Of a stretch of DNA of 64,000 bases, positions 1-9,718 are shown piece by piece. Within the stretch, counting starts at the first letter, position 1. The number at the start of each line of letters is the position of its first letter. Under the pieces are notes generated by a model. It did not search any database, had not been told where the DNA came from, and was given only the letters and a program-made list of their open reading frames with translations. The stretch comes from Dasypus novemcinctus (lineage: Eukaryota; Chordata; Mammalia; Cingulata; Dasypodidae): NCBI RefSeq assembly GCF_030445035.2, contig NC_080677.1, positions 154,877,169 through 154,941,168 of the forward strand. The letters are read 5' to 3'. The position numbers were made by a program, and so were the translations under genes.

Positions 1-329
1 CCTGAGGGTGGTGTTTGTGCTGGAGCCTAGTTTGCCCATTTGATGGATAAGAACATCTCGGCTAAGAGGGTAGGTCGTTGCTCAAGCCGTGGGTCCAGAG
101 CCGGGACTCGAAGCCAAATTTGTCCAGCCCCCCAAACACCTGTTGTTTCTCCTAGAAATTGTCCCTCCAGAAGAGCAGGCCATCGCCGGCAGTGGCAGCA
201 GAGCCCTCGGGGTCACGGCCCAGGGACTGAGCCCCAGAGTCACTTACCAGCTTAGGGATCGCTCCAGAGAAAGTGGAGACCACATAACTCCCCACTTGGC
301 TTATGGCGCAGGTTAAACGAGGTCATGCA
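1..329. other. Unassigned upstream sequence
   Basis: I recognise no gene or repeat with confidence here. Short open frames occur but overlap in two frames and resemble no family. The segment lies on the 3' side (minus-strand sense) of the LTR-like element that follows, so it could be a remnant of that element's leader or plain intron. Confidence 0.3.
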
Positions 330-668
330 CGTAAAGGTTCTGCTGCTGGAACCTCAGGGTTTCTCGTAAAGGAATTTAAGGGCCCGCCATAGGGGAGGCA
401 AGCAAGAGTTTATTAAGCAAGAAGAAAAAAGTGGAAGTACACACATGAGATACCAGTGCCGGCACAAGGGTGAGACACGAAGGGGAGGGGGGCCCAGGAG
501 GCCTTTTTATTCCTCTCCTCCTCCCTTTCCCCAAGTTAAGGAGGGGAGCTCAGCTGTTTGCTTTCCTGATTGGTGGCCTTTCTGTCCCTTTCTATCTTCA
601 CCTCATAGCCTTTAGAGAACCTATGGGGAGGCCTTTCTTTTTGGAATTATCTGGGGCTTTTTCTTTTT

Positions 669-744
669 CCTGAGGTACTGAGGTTGGGGATTGAACCTAG
701 GACCTCATATGCCAGCGCTCAACCACTGAGCCACACCGGCTTCC
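669..744 (-). mobile_element. tRNA-like SINE monomer (DAS-related)
   Basis: The reverse complement reads as a tRNA-type head: TGTGGCTCAGTGGTTGAG (A box region), then AGGTTCAATCCCCAACC (B box region). It is about 75 bases long, without the long body of the larger DAS elements. Confidence 0.7.
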
Positions 745-877
745 CTGAGTTGGTTTTTTCATTTGTTTGCTTATTGTTTTGTCTTTTTGGTTTGTTTTTG
801 GGAGGCACTGGGAGCCGAACCTGGGTCTTCCCATGTGGGAAGCAGGTGCTCAACTGCTTGAGCCACATCCACTCCCC
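745..877 (-). mobile_element. DAS-type SINE, antisense, with T-rich tail
   Basis: The reverse complement begins GGGAGTGGATGTGGCTCAAG and contains the B-box-like GGTTCGGCTCCCAGTGCC. Its 3' tail (A-rich in SINE sense) ends CCAACTCAG, the same tail end as the antisense SINE at 32086-32230, which suggests a shared subfamily. Confidence 0.8.
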
Positions 878-1145
878 TGTGGCTTCTTTTGAGCCCTGGA
901 GTTTGAAACCAGACCATGTGACCTTGTGAAAATCTTGGCAAATATTTCAGCTATAATGGTTACAGCTTTGTTTTCAAACAGCTTGAAAACGGGTTCCTGG
1001 CCGGATCTCGCGGCCCTGTCCTTTCCTAGGTCTCAGCTGTGATGGTTACGGCCTCGTTCTGACCAGCAGCCATCCCTCGTTTCCTATACTAACCTGCCTC
1101 AGTTCTGGCCCAGAAAATATTACTCATCATTGGGCTAATGCCTCA

Positions 1146-2654
1146 GAAACAGTCTTGGTAAGTGCTAGGAACTAAGAAACTCAGGTCCTCAGAAAATGAG
1201 AATTCCCTTTCCTGGTAAGCCATGCAGTGAAACTCACTCTTTGGCAAGACAAGTCCCAAAGACTGTGCTGAAGGGAAGGTGCAGGGTATCCCTGGGGCTA
1301 GTAGGCGCACAGGGTAGGACCGTCAGGGCATAGTTCCGCAGAGCACCTGGGCCAAGGAGGCTGGACAGAATGAGACTCGGGATACAAGATATCCAGTTGG
1401 GAATATGCTTATTTCCTTTGTATAGTCTCGGATTTCCTGAAATTTGCCTCAGAGATAGAATGTGCCTAGGAGGTCTTAGATGCTACCAATACGTAGGCTA
1501 GAAAAGATAGTTGGCATTCTGAGTCCTTTGAAACAAAAGAAAGCCTGTGCCTCCTGCCCGCACACCCTACAGTGTACGCCTACAGTTGACACGTGGTAAA
1601 CGCTTGTTGACTCCTACGTCGCTGGAGATCCAGGACAGTGCCTTGGGGAGAGGATAGGCAAGAGGAAATGTGTTTATAGGTTTTTCAACAGAATTAAGTT
1701 GAGCTCCCTTGTGTTAAGAGGCATTTCTTTTACCCCAAACTTCTCCAGGGTGTTACCATATTTGTTTTAACCAGAGAGCATCTTGGGAAGCAGTTTGAAC
1801 CCCAACTGGAATTTATTATTTGAAAGCCAAGTGGGAGGGAGAACAGGATGCCAACAAATAAAATTGAGAATAGGAGGTTTTGGTTTAATAAAATTGAAAC
1901 CTAAACAACACCCAGAAGTATTGGCTCTTTAGCGCCTGAGACTTGACAGCACCTTAGCTCTGAGCCTGGATCCGTGGCGCCTGTTCCAAGAGCAGACACT
2001 CCTATCTCCCTGCCTACACCCAATGCTGGCCCCACACGGATGGAATCATGGAACTTTGCCCAAACCAGCCAGAGGGACCAGTGGGAACACCTTTGTTCAG
2101 AAGCAAGAAAGCAGACCTTGGTTCTCCCGGAGGAAATCAGGAAGTGAGTTGTTTGTAGCTGTCCAGGGAACTGCCCCATGGACGGGTCTCTTAATGCTGA
2201 CTGCTGCCTGCTGTGTTGGGAAGCAGCTTGGGTGAAGGTGGGTTAGACATTGTTGATGGCGCATCGTTTGGGTCCTGTCTCTAACTTGCAGGCCATATCC
2301 ATCAGTTCGAGTCCCTTGCTTGCTCTCCAGACAAATACCCACAGGCTCACTGGATCTGTCAGGGTCCTGTGGATAGTTAAGGGGCAAGTCCAGCTGTAAA
2401 AATCTGTACCTTCCACTGACTTTACTAATTTTCCTTGAGTTCTCTCTAGTAAGTAAGCTTTAAGAAAGAAAGTATCCTCTCATGTTAATAGAACTTTGGG
2501 GTTATGACAAGCCATTTCTATTTCAAATTTTCTTCTTCTTTTTTCCTTCTTAAAATTCAGAGATGATGTTATATTTAGGGGTTAATTATGGCAACTTTGG
2601 ATAGATTGTTCCCCCTTTGAGGGGAGAATGAAGGAGAGGAGGGCTGTTGCTTCA
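1146..2654. other. Intronic sequence without recognised features
   Basis: This is mixed-composition non-coding DNA. Short open frames at 1901-2387 run on both strands in several phases and show no domain or codon pattern. I see no repeat I can name. Confidence 0.4.
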
Positions 2655-2835
2655 AATTGTAATGGGACAATTCTCCTTTGTAGGAATTTGGGCCAGTTAA
2701 GTTCCTCGAGTCTTATTTTTCCTAATTTGTAAAAGGGGAACAGTAATTCTGATTTGCAGTGTTTGGGTGAGGGATCAATTAAAAGAACTAGCACAGATTC
2801 TAGAACATGATAAAGACTCAGCACTTCTTAGTTTC
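2655..2835 (+). repeat. MIR SINE, degraded
   Basis: The core runs GGGCCAGTTAAGTTCCTCGAG, then CTAATTTGTAAAAGGGGAA, then ACTAGCACAGATTCTAGAAC. This follows the MIR order (loss-of-function tRNA core, 'cctcatctgtaaaatgggg', 'gcacagtgcctggcac') with many substitutions. Confidence 0.6.
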
Positions 2836-3664
2836 CCTTTAATCCACATAAGATAAATTTTCTACCAACTCCCAATGTCACTTTTCAAAATAGTTATTTT
2901 AATGTGCTTAACATATTAAAACAACTCACATTTAAAACCCTATTCTATTTTAAAGAGTTCTCATTGAATAATTGTTCAAAATTAATCTTGCTGGGTGAGC
3001 CTTTTTATGTTTTCAGCTAATGAAAGTCCATTTTCAGTCTCTCTTTGAATGTGTTCTGGGTGATTTTGTGGGATTCCCAGAAATTATAAATGCAGATGGA
3101 AATTTCTACCTCTTATTACTTAGTGCCCAGTTCTATGAGATCTGTAAATTAGTAGGTGACAGGTAAGGGTTTTTCAGCTCCCACCATCTGTGAAGGGCTT
3201 GTAAAGTGGGGTAAACCACTACTGCCGCTCTGTTGCTGAGAATGACTTCCTATAATACTGCCACCTCAATGTTTTAGAGTTTAAAAAACTTACTGGCATT
3301 TTCAGCTTCTCTAAGGACCCCTAATATGGAAACTACTTAGGAAAAAAAACTGTACTTACTGGAGCAAAACTGACCTTTATTGCAAATTGCCTTGTTTTAT
3401 CCTAAAAAGCCAAATGTTCAGAGGAACAATTCTCAGAACTCCGCTCGTCCTTGGGAGGTAATAAGCTCTAATACCTTTTAGTGTTTAACATTGGGAGGTG
3501 ATTATGCATTGCCTACAGATTACTAGATTACTTCCCTGATCATTTAGAAGTTCTGTCATTAAGTAGGCAAGAAAGATCAGACATGGGAAATTCTCCATGA
3601 GTGTATCTAGACACACATTAACCCATCAAAAATTTCTCAAAAGATACCCCTTCTAAGCATCTCT
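2836..3664. other. AT-rich intronic sequence, nothing recognised
   Basis: I see no open frame of note, no tRNA-like sequence and no clear repeat. Confidence 0.35.
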
Positions 3665-3750
3665 TGTTCCTTTCATTCATTCAGCAAATATTTATTGACC
3701 ATCTCCTTTGTGCCAGGCACAGAGGGTACTCAGGGGAAATGAAGCATCTA
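3665..3750 (+). repeat. L2 LINE fragment
   Basis: CATTCATTCAGCAAATATTT is followed by CTCCTTTGTGCCAGGCACAG, the familiar L2 3'-region pattern of feeding from 'aaatatttattgagc' into 'tgtgccaggcac'. Confidence 0.6.
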
Positions 3751-3809
3751 CCCCATCCTGACCTCTTTGATCCCCTGGGCCCCTACCCCCAAAGGCCACC
3801 ACTAATACT

Positions 3810-4060
3810 AGGCCCTTTTGTTTCCTTTCAGAGATATTCTATGCATATGCAAGAATGTGTACGTATCTCCCCAATGTCTCAATCCCCGTGATAGCATGCT
3901 ACAAGCCTCCTATCTTGGAGAGTACTCCAAATCAGTCTCCTTTGCTTTTGCTGCTACGTAGTATTCCATCATATGGTTGGATGATTATTTCATTGGCACC
4001 TTGTTTGGTGGTAATGCCCTTTTTCAAACTGCCTTGCATTTCTTCAGAAGCATCAGTTTC
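3810..4060 (-). repeat. Possible old L1 fragment, antisense
   Basis: The string CTGCTACGTAGTATTCCATC, followed by a TTGGATGATTATTTC-type stretch, resembles the antisense of old mammalian L1 3' sequence ('gcatagtattccattgtatgg'). It is heavily mutated. Confidence 0.35.
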
Positions 4061-5229
4061 ATTCCCTATCATTTCATCCTGAATGATTCTGGGAAATGGG
4101 ACTCCACACCCCCTTCCTAGAGAGCCCACCCTTGTAGGTACTTCCTGATCCTGATCGATCCCCGCAAGTGTGAATGCGTTAAATATTCCTAGTGAGGCCT
4201 TATCTTTTCACCTCACCCTTTTTTCGGGATTAGCTTCTGATTAATGGTCCTGGACTGACTGATCAGCTTTTCTACTGCTTATCCAGTTCTTTCAATTGCC
4301 AAGAACAAGAAGAACCAGCTGAGTTTGGCAGGCTGCTGTTGCAGTACCTGGTCACTGGGGGCCCTGTCATTTCTGGCTGCCCAGGCTGCCCACACAGAAC
4401 AGTATCCTCACCTGGGGGGACGTGCGAGGTCCTCCGTGGATTTTCCTTTGGCCCTGGACCACAGTCACCTTCTCCTGAAGGCCATCACTCTTCCCAGGGA
4501 ACCTTCATTTCCACTATAATGTGGAGTCTTTTGAAGAGCGGTTGAAGCATGTTAACTTTAAAGGCCTCCTAATTAGCTCAATCCCTTTCAGTAGGGCTCT
4601 ATAAGGTATATTTAGTTTTGCTTCTGGAAGCCTTAACTGTCAGAGGGTTGCTTTCTCACACTTGGTTATGAAAAGCAGGAAGCCCCTTCCCTACCCAAGT
4701 CCTCAGAGACCTTGGCGGTAACCTTGACGCTAGGAGTTGCTTCAGCTGCACCGTCTGGTCTTCCTTATTCCCGCTCTTCTCGTCCATAGTACCGTTCTCT
4801 CCTCTAAGCTGCCGCTTTTTTCCAAGGTGTTCCTCGCTCCTCACTTTAACCCTCTGCTCTGCTCTCTAGTCCTTTTCTTTAAAGCCGTTTCTTCTTCAGA
4901 ACCGGATTGGTTTTCGACAGTTAGTCTGTACCCAGCAACCTAACGTAGCGTTCTCTTGCCAGTTAGTTGGTCAGGATCGGCCTTGCCTTTCAGCCTCTTG
5001 CCTGCTTCTCAGGGGCTTCCCAAGGTGCCAACTCTCTAGTCCCTTCCTGTGGCAGTGAATGCAAAGAAATGGAAAAAATAATGTTCCAGAGGGATAATCT
5101 CTTATTTCTTTCTTGATTTTCCAAGTTAGGAAGCTTTAAAATTCCCTTTTAAATCACATGCTTTTCGTTTCTTTACAAAAGGGTCTAGGCTCGATTTCTG
5201 TGGTCTTCGTTCCTCTCTCTCCTCACTCT
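4061..5229. other. Intronic sequence without recognised features
   Basis: Small open frames on both strands overlap one another and show no family resemblance. I see no RNA gene or clear repeat. Confidence 0.35.
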
Positions 5230-5740
5230 TTCACCACTTACCTATTCGACAAGGATTTGCTGCGTCCCAGCCTCGTGCTGGGACTATTAGGCCCTGAAGA
5301 CACAGCAGTGGACAAAAGTGTCCTCAGGGGTTCACGTTCCAGGGGAACCTGGAGCTAGGACGGTAGCGCTAGCGAGGGTTCTGGAGAAAAGGAAAACTGG
5401 AAAGGGGGTAGGGAGTTCAGAATGGGGGTGCAGTTTTCAATAAGGTGGTCAAGAAAGAGCTAACCGAGAAGAGGACATTTGAGGAGAACCTTGAAGGAAA
5501 CAGTGGAGCAAGGAGCCAGGGATTTGTCTAAGGGAGGAGCGTCCTGGGCAGTGGGGACAGTGAGGGCCTCCGAGGAGGTGTGTGTCTGACACGGTTAAGG
5601 ACCAGCACAGGGGCACCGAGGCCAGAGTGGCGTGCTCGAGGACAAAGGTGGCCAGTGGCGCGAGGCCTTCCAGGCCCGACGGAGAGCCAGATAGTGTGAG
5701 CAGAGGAGAGAGGCCATGTGTCTCATGCCGTGGTGGATCA
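5230..5740 (+). repeat. L2 LINE 3' region
   Basis: The order of degraded L2 landmarks is intact: GACACAGCAGTGGACAAAAG at about 5298, AATAAGGTGGTCAAGAAAGA at about 5439, GAGGACATTTGAGGAGAACC at about 5471, and GTGAGGGCCTCCGAGGAGG near 5560. The open frame across 5582-5857 starts inside this repeat and is not treated as a gene. Confidence 0.7.
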
Positions 5741-7369
5741 CTGTCACAACATGTTCCAAGCAGTCATTCAACTGCTAAAGACAAAATCGCCTTTCTGCCA
5801 GCTCTTACTGCTGCAAATATTTTCTACTCTTCAATTAGGAGCATGAACTCGATATAAATGACCCAGTGTCTTCTCTTCTCTCCCTTCCCACCCCCAATGA
5901 CATTATCATTAAGGTAATTTTTTAATACCCCTTGTCTCTAGGTAGCCATAAGCTATCGATCATTTTAAGCAGTCATCTTTCTTTTTTTTTAGGCTTATTC
6001 TTCCAACCCTGAATTAATTTATTTTTTTTTTGCAACTTATTTCCATATTTCTTCCAAGAGGATGGGAAGATGAAGCTTAAAATGAAGGACATTTAAGTTG
6101 AAAGGCTGCGTTTAGAAAAAAGGGGAAAACCACATGTGAGGAGAAATGTAGCTTGTCCCTTAGAGGACCGTTGTGGAATGATTGACCCGTTTGCCCATGA
6201 ACCTCAAAGAAAACAGCATGTTACAGGTATCCTTACCTGGTTTTTCTAGTCCACAGTGCTGGTCTTTTTCCTTCTCGACGCTGCTGCAAACTACCATGTG
6301 AGATTTGTTTATAATAGCATCTTTTTCTTCACCAAACATTGATTACTTTGTAAAATAAGTTGTCAAAATGAGTTTCAGCCTCATTCCTACAGTGCCGCTT
6401 TTGGGTTTATTTAGGGGTAGGTGTCGTTTTTTGCTGAGGGAATTAACTTCCTGCTAAAATTCTGCTAGTTCACTAACTATAGGGTTTAAAATCATGGCTG
6501 AGTCTACTTTTTTAAAAAAAATTTGTCTTTTTTCACTGGATTGCTAGCTCTCAAGATAGAAATTGTCTATTCATCGTTGTATTCCTTAAACAAATAGTTC
6601 TCCTCTGCAATCTGAAAACTGAAAATTTGACAGGGCACCGAAATTCCTTCAGAGACTATCTAGAAACCATTAGTCCTGCTTGTTATGGATAGTCACATGT
6701 TACTGTGGGAGTGGTAATAGGTTTAATAGGTTTAGTTATGCATACCCCCAGATTCTGCTGGCTGTTAGGTCATATTTAGTATACACATCATATCACCTTT
6801 CTGAAACCTGCAAATGTAAATTCCAAAACACATCTGGCCCCAGAAAAGGCCCGTGGGCCTGCGATAGCCAGTGCCTGAATGTTGTAGGTGCCTGGCAGAC
6901 CTAAGTTGAAATGAAGGCTGAGTAAGGAGAATACCCCACCCGGCCTTTGCACCCTGAGGCTTGGGGCACAGACAAGGTGATCCGTCCTCCGAAGCAGGGC
7001 ATCAGAATGCTGCCCTAATTCTTCTCTCAGAGGAGGGGTGATTGGCCTCAGCCGGGCGAATAAATCCAGGGCGCCTGCAGGGTTAGTCTGTCGGTTAGGA
7101 TTGTCCCCAAAAGTGGCCTAGAAGATGCTCTGTGCATGCTCCACGTCTCTCTTATGCTCTCTTATCTTTGTCATCTCTTGGTATCTTTTTGTTTTCCTTC
7201 AACATTTTTCTGAAAGTGTCACACCAGCCTTTTTAATACTGGTGACTTAATTGCAAACACATAAACAGCTTGAAAGGTGTGAGAAGAAATTCATAAGTCA
7301 CATGGGGAAACAGCAACAAAGCTGGCATTCAGTGTGGAACCCTCCCCCATGCAAACTGAATTGCACTGC
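5741..7369. other. Intronic sequence, mostly unassigned
   Basis: T- and A-rich intron. I looked for the short N-terminal coding exon expected upstream of the large ZNF438 exon (start codon followed by a Gln-Asn-Ser type sequence and a donor in phase 1) and did not see one here or anywhere in 1-7944. Confidence 0.35.
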
Positions 7370-7720
7370 CTGTGTGTCCTGAGGCCGGGCCAGCCGTCAG
7401 CGTGATACCAGCAACGTTTGTTTATATACCAAAGATGCTGTGGGAAAAGCCATGCAGCGTGGAATGTGGCCTGGCCCTCACAAGCTTGCGTTTAATAGGG
7501 GACTCAAGGCATGGACACGGAATAAATAAAACACATGGCAGGCCTGCCCAAGGGGGCAGAGAGGAGGCCGGGAAGGCGGTGGGCGTGCCCCGGGCCTGGA
7601 AGGTTGGGTCGGAATTGGGTAAATGGAGAGCATGGACTGATAGACTAAGAGGACGGCAGAGTCCCAGCTTTTCAGAAGCTCTGTGAGTAATAGCCATGAC
7701 ACAGAGAAAGGGTTAGGGAG
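7370..7720 (+). repeat. Possible L2 LINE fragment
   Basis: GGCCCTCACAAGCTTGCGTT, then GACACGGAATAAATAAAACA, then an AGGCGGTGGGCGTGCCCCGG-like purine-rich run, follow the L2 pattern ('ccctcatggagcttacatt', 'gacaataaacaag'). It is strongly diverged and the limits are approximate. The 104-codon frame here is considered chance. Confidence 0.4.
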
Positions 7721-7944
7721 ACGCTAAGTGGCCTCCAGGTGCTGTGGAAGCACAGGGGAGAGGAGCAGCTCTTCGGGGGGCGGGGGCGCTGGCCTTCACG
7801 TCAGAGGACAAGGGGGTTTGCCGAGAAGCGGGGAGAGCGCCCGAGGAATGCGTTGTAGGCAGGATCAGCTGAAGGTGCTTGTTTGCACTCTGGGCAGCTG
7901 TGCAGTCACACGCAGTGACCGGCTGGGTTGTGTTGTCATTGCAG

Positions 7945-9718
7945 GTGAGTCACGCGTCCCTCCTGCAACGGCACAGAGCAGGAAAGGTTTGCAGAGTAAG
8001 AGTCAGTTTAGGACCATCGCACCGAAAATCGTGCCCAAAGTCCTGACACCCGCGGTGCTGCCGTGTCACTCCCCGTCGCTGTCTGATCACGTCCACCCGG
8101 GACCGTCCAAGCCACTGGTGATGCCGTCCCAGAATTACGCTCTGATGCAGCTCGCCGGCCACGAGGGGACGTTTTCTCTCGTCGCTTTGCCACACGTCGC
8201 CTCCACGCAGCCAATCCAGAAACCCAGACTGCCCCTGCCCAGAAACCTGAAGCTGCCTATCCCACGATACCAGCCCCCGAGGAGGAACAAAGGGTCAAGG
8301 AAGAAGCCCGTGCGTAGCCCCTCGGAGAGTGACCGCGGCAAACCTGCCACTGCCCAAGCGTGTCCTCAGCCGTCCCCATCCCCACCGGCCCCCTCAGAAC
8401 TGCCCCAGGAAGCCAGCTCGCCCAAGCACCTGCTCTGCCCAGACCAAGCCCGAGCCAGCACTCGCACAGCCGCCCTTCCCGACGGCGGCGGCCACAGCAA
8501 CTCGGGGCCTCCACCCAGCGGCAGCCCTGCAGAGCCAGCCACCCCTGCCGCCCCTAGTGCATCTGCACCCGAGGAGCCCCCCGGCGGGCAAGGCCACTCG
8601 AGGGCCGCAGGGACAGCGAGCCTCACCTGCAGGAAGGCCCCCGAGAAGCCCGCAGGGGCTGCAGGGAGACCCGAGGGTCCAGTGGCTCTTGCAAAAGCCA
8701 TGACCGGCGTCTCCCCAGCAGTGGGAGGCGGCGCGGTTCAGTTGCTGTCCTCAGTCCCCCCAGGTAAACTACCCATCTTACCCTACTCGGGAGTGAAGAC
8801 GACTGGGCTTTGCAAACCTGAGCCAGAGGCGCACGCTGCCCATTCTTCTCTTCCCGGGCCGGGGGCCGACTGTGAGAAGGCGCGATCCCTCACGGAGGGC
8901 GTGAGCGTGGCCACCCAGGTGGTGTCGAGGCCAGGCCCCCGCGAGAGCGCCTGTCGCCCGGCTGCCAAACCCGAGCGCAGCCACAGGACCAGACCAGGCG
9001 GGGGCGCAGCCAGGAGAAGAGGGAGGAAGCGGAGGGCACCCGAGGAGACCTCCGCGTTCCAGGGGAGGAGGAGGAGGTGCGTGGCCGACAAGTGCCGGGA
9101 TGGCACCGACAGAGCCGCGAGCGACGCCCACGAGGCCGGGGCCCTGAGGAGATACCGCAGCATTAGGCCCAAGCCCGTGCTCGTCCTGCCAGCGTTGGCG
9201 CCCCCGGCCTCTCCGGTCGCCGTGCTGCAGTCCCAGGATGTGTCGTTAACGAGCTCGCTCGCTTCCAAGTACCTCGGCTGTAGGCAGAACGACAGTCCTT
9301 CCCCTAAGCCCGGCGCCGGCTTCAGAAATGGCCTTCCGGGCGGTAAGCTGCCTTGGCACCGATGCCACGTCTGTAACCACCCTTTCCAGTGGCAGCAGCA
9401 CCTCCGGGACCACATGAGCACGCACGCCAACAGGAGGCCCTACGGCTGCTGGCTCTGCCGCAAGGCCTACGTCCGCCCCGGCAGCCTGAGCGCCCACGTG
9501 GCACTCCAGCACGGCGAGAACCGGCCCAAGAGGCTCCTGTGCTGTGAATTCTGTGCAAAAGTGTTCGGTCACATCAAAGTCTACTTTGGCCATCTGAAAG
9601 AAGTGCACAGGCTTGTCATCAGCACTGAGCCCACCCCCAGCGAGCCCCGGCCCGGGGACGCGCGACCCGAAGGGATCAGAGACCTGGTCGTGCCCGGGAC
9701 AGAGGGAGCGGCCGCCAG
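7945..9718 (+). CDS. ZNF438: ZNF438, large penultimate coding exon (zinc fingers 1-3)
   Basis: This exon encodes most of zinc finger protein 438, a nuclear C2H2 protein reported in human as a transcriptional repressor. I recognise the conserved opening GLQSKSQFRTIAPKIVPKVL, the NYALMQLAGHEGTFSLVALP segment and PIPRYQPPR. The acceptor is ...gtcattgcag at 7941-7944 and the donor CAG|gtgagt follows 9718. The exon starts in the second base of a Gly codon and ends in phase 2. A basic nuclear-localisation-like run RRRGRKRR lies at 9012-9035. Fingers of form C-x2-C-x12-H-x3/4-H sit at 9363-9425, 9447-9512 and 9543-9608. The frame also stays open upstream to 7728, but the acceptor and the loss of similarity there argue that 7728-7944 is intron. 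The linker (about 8320-8700) is unusually rich in Pro, Ala and Gly, with very GC-rich codons. The true start codon lies in an upstream exon not found in this window. Confidence 0.93.

Larger units (their letters stand above)
330..1145 (-). mobile_element. Probable retroviral-type LTR, antisense, with SINEs inserted
   Basis: Read on the minus strand, this stretch has LTR order. A TATA-like AATAAAAAGG lies at 502-512 and a poly(A) signal AATAAA at 409-414, followed by CTCTTGCTTGCC, a layout typical of ERV1-type R/U5 regions. The putative U3 contains a degenerate repeat beginning CAGCT(A/G)T(A/G)ATGGTTAC at about 948 and 1034, a period of about 86 bases. Two SINE pieces at 669-877 interrupt it. 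The ends are estimates and no target-site duplication was identified. No coding region accompanies it. It could be another LTR class; the orientation is better supported than the boundaries. Confidence 0.45.

Noticed and set aside
7728..7944. In-frame extension of the large ZNF438 exon to ATG at 7728
   Set aside because: A good acceptor sits at 7941-7944, similarity to ZNF438 starts exactly after it, and the extra residues are low-complexity and unlike the family. It is most likely intron that happens to stay open.
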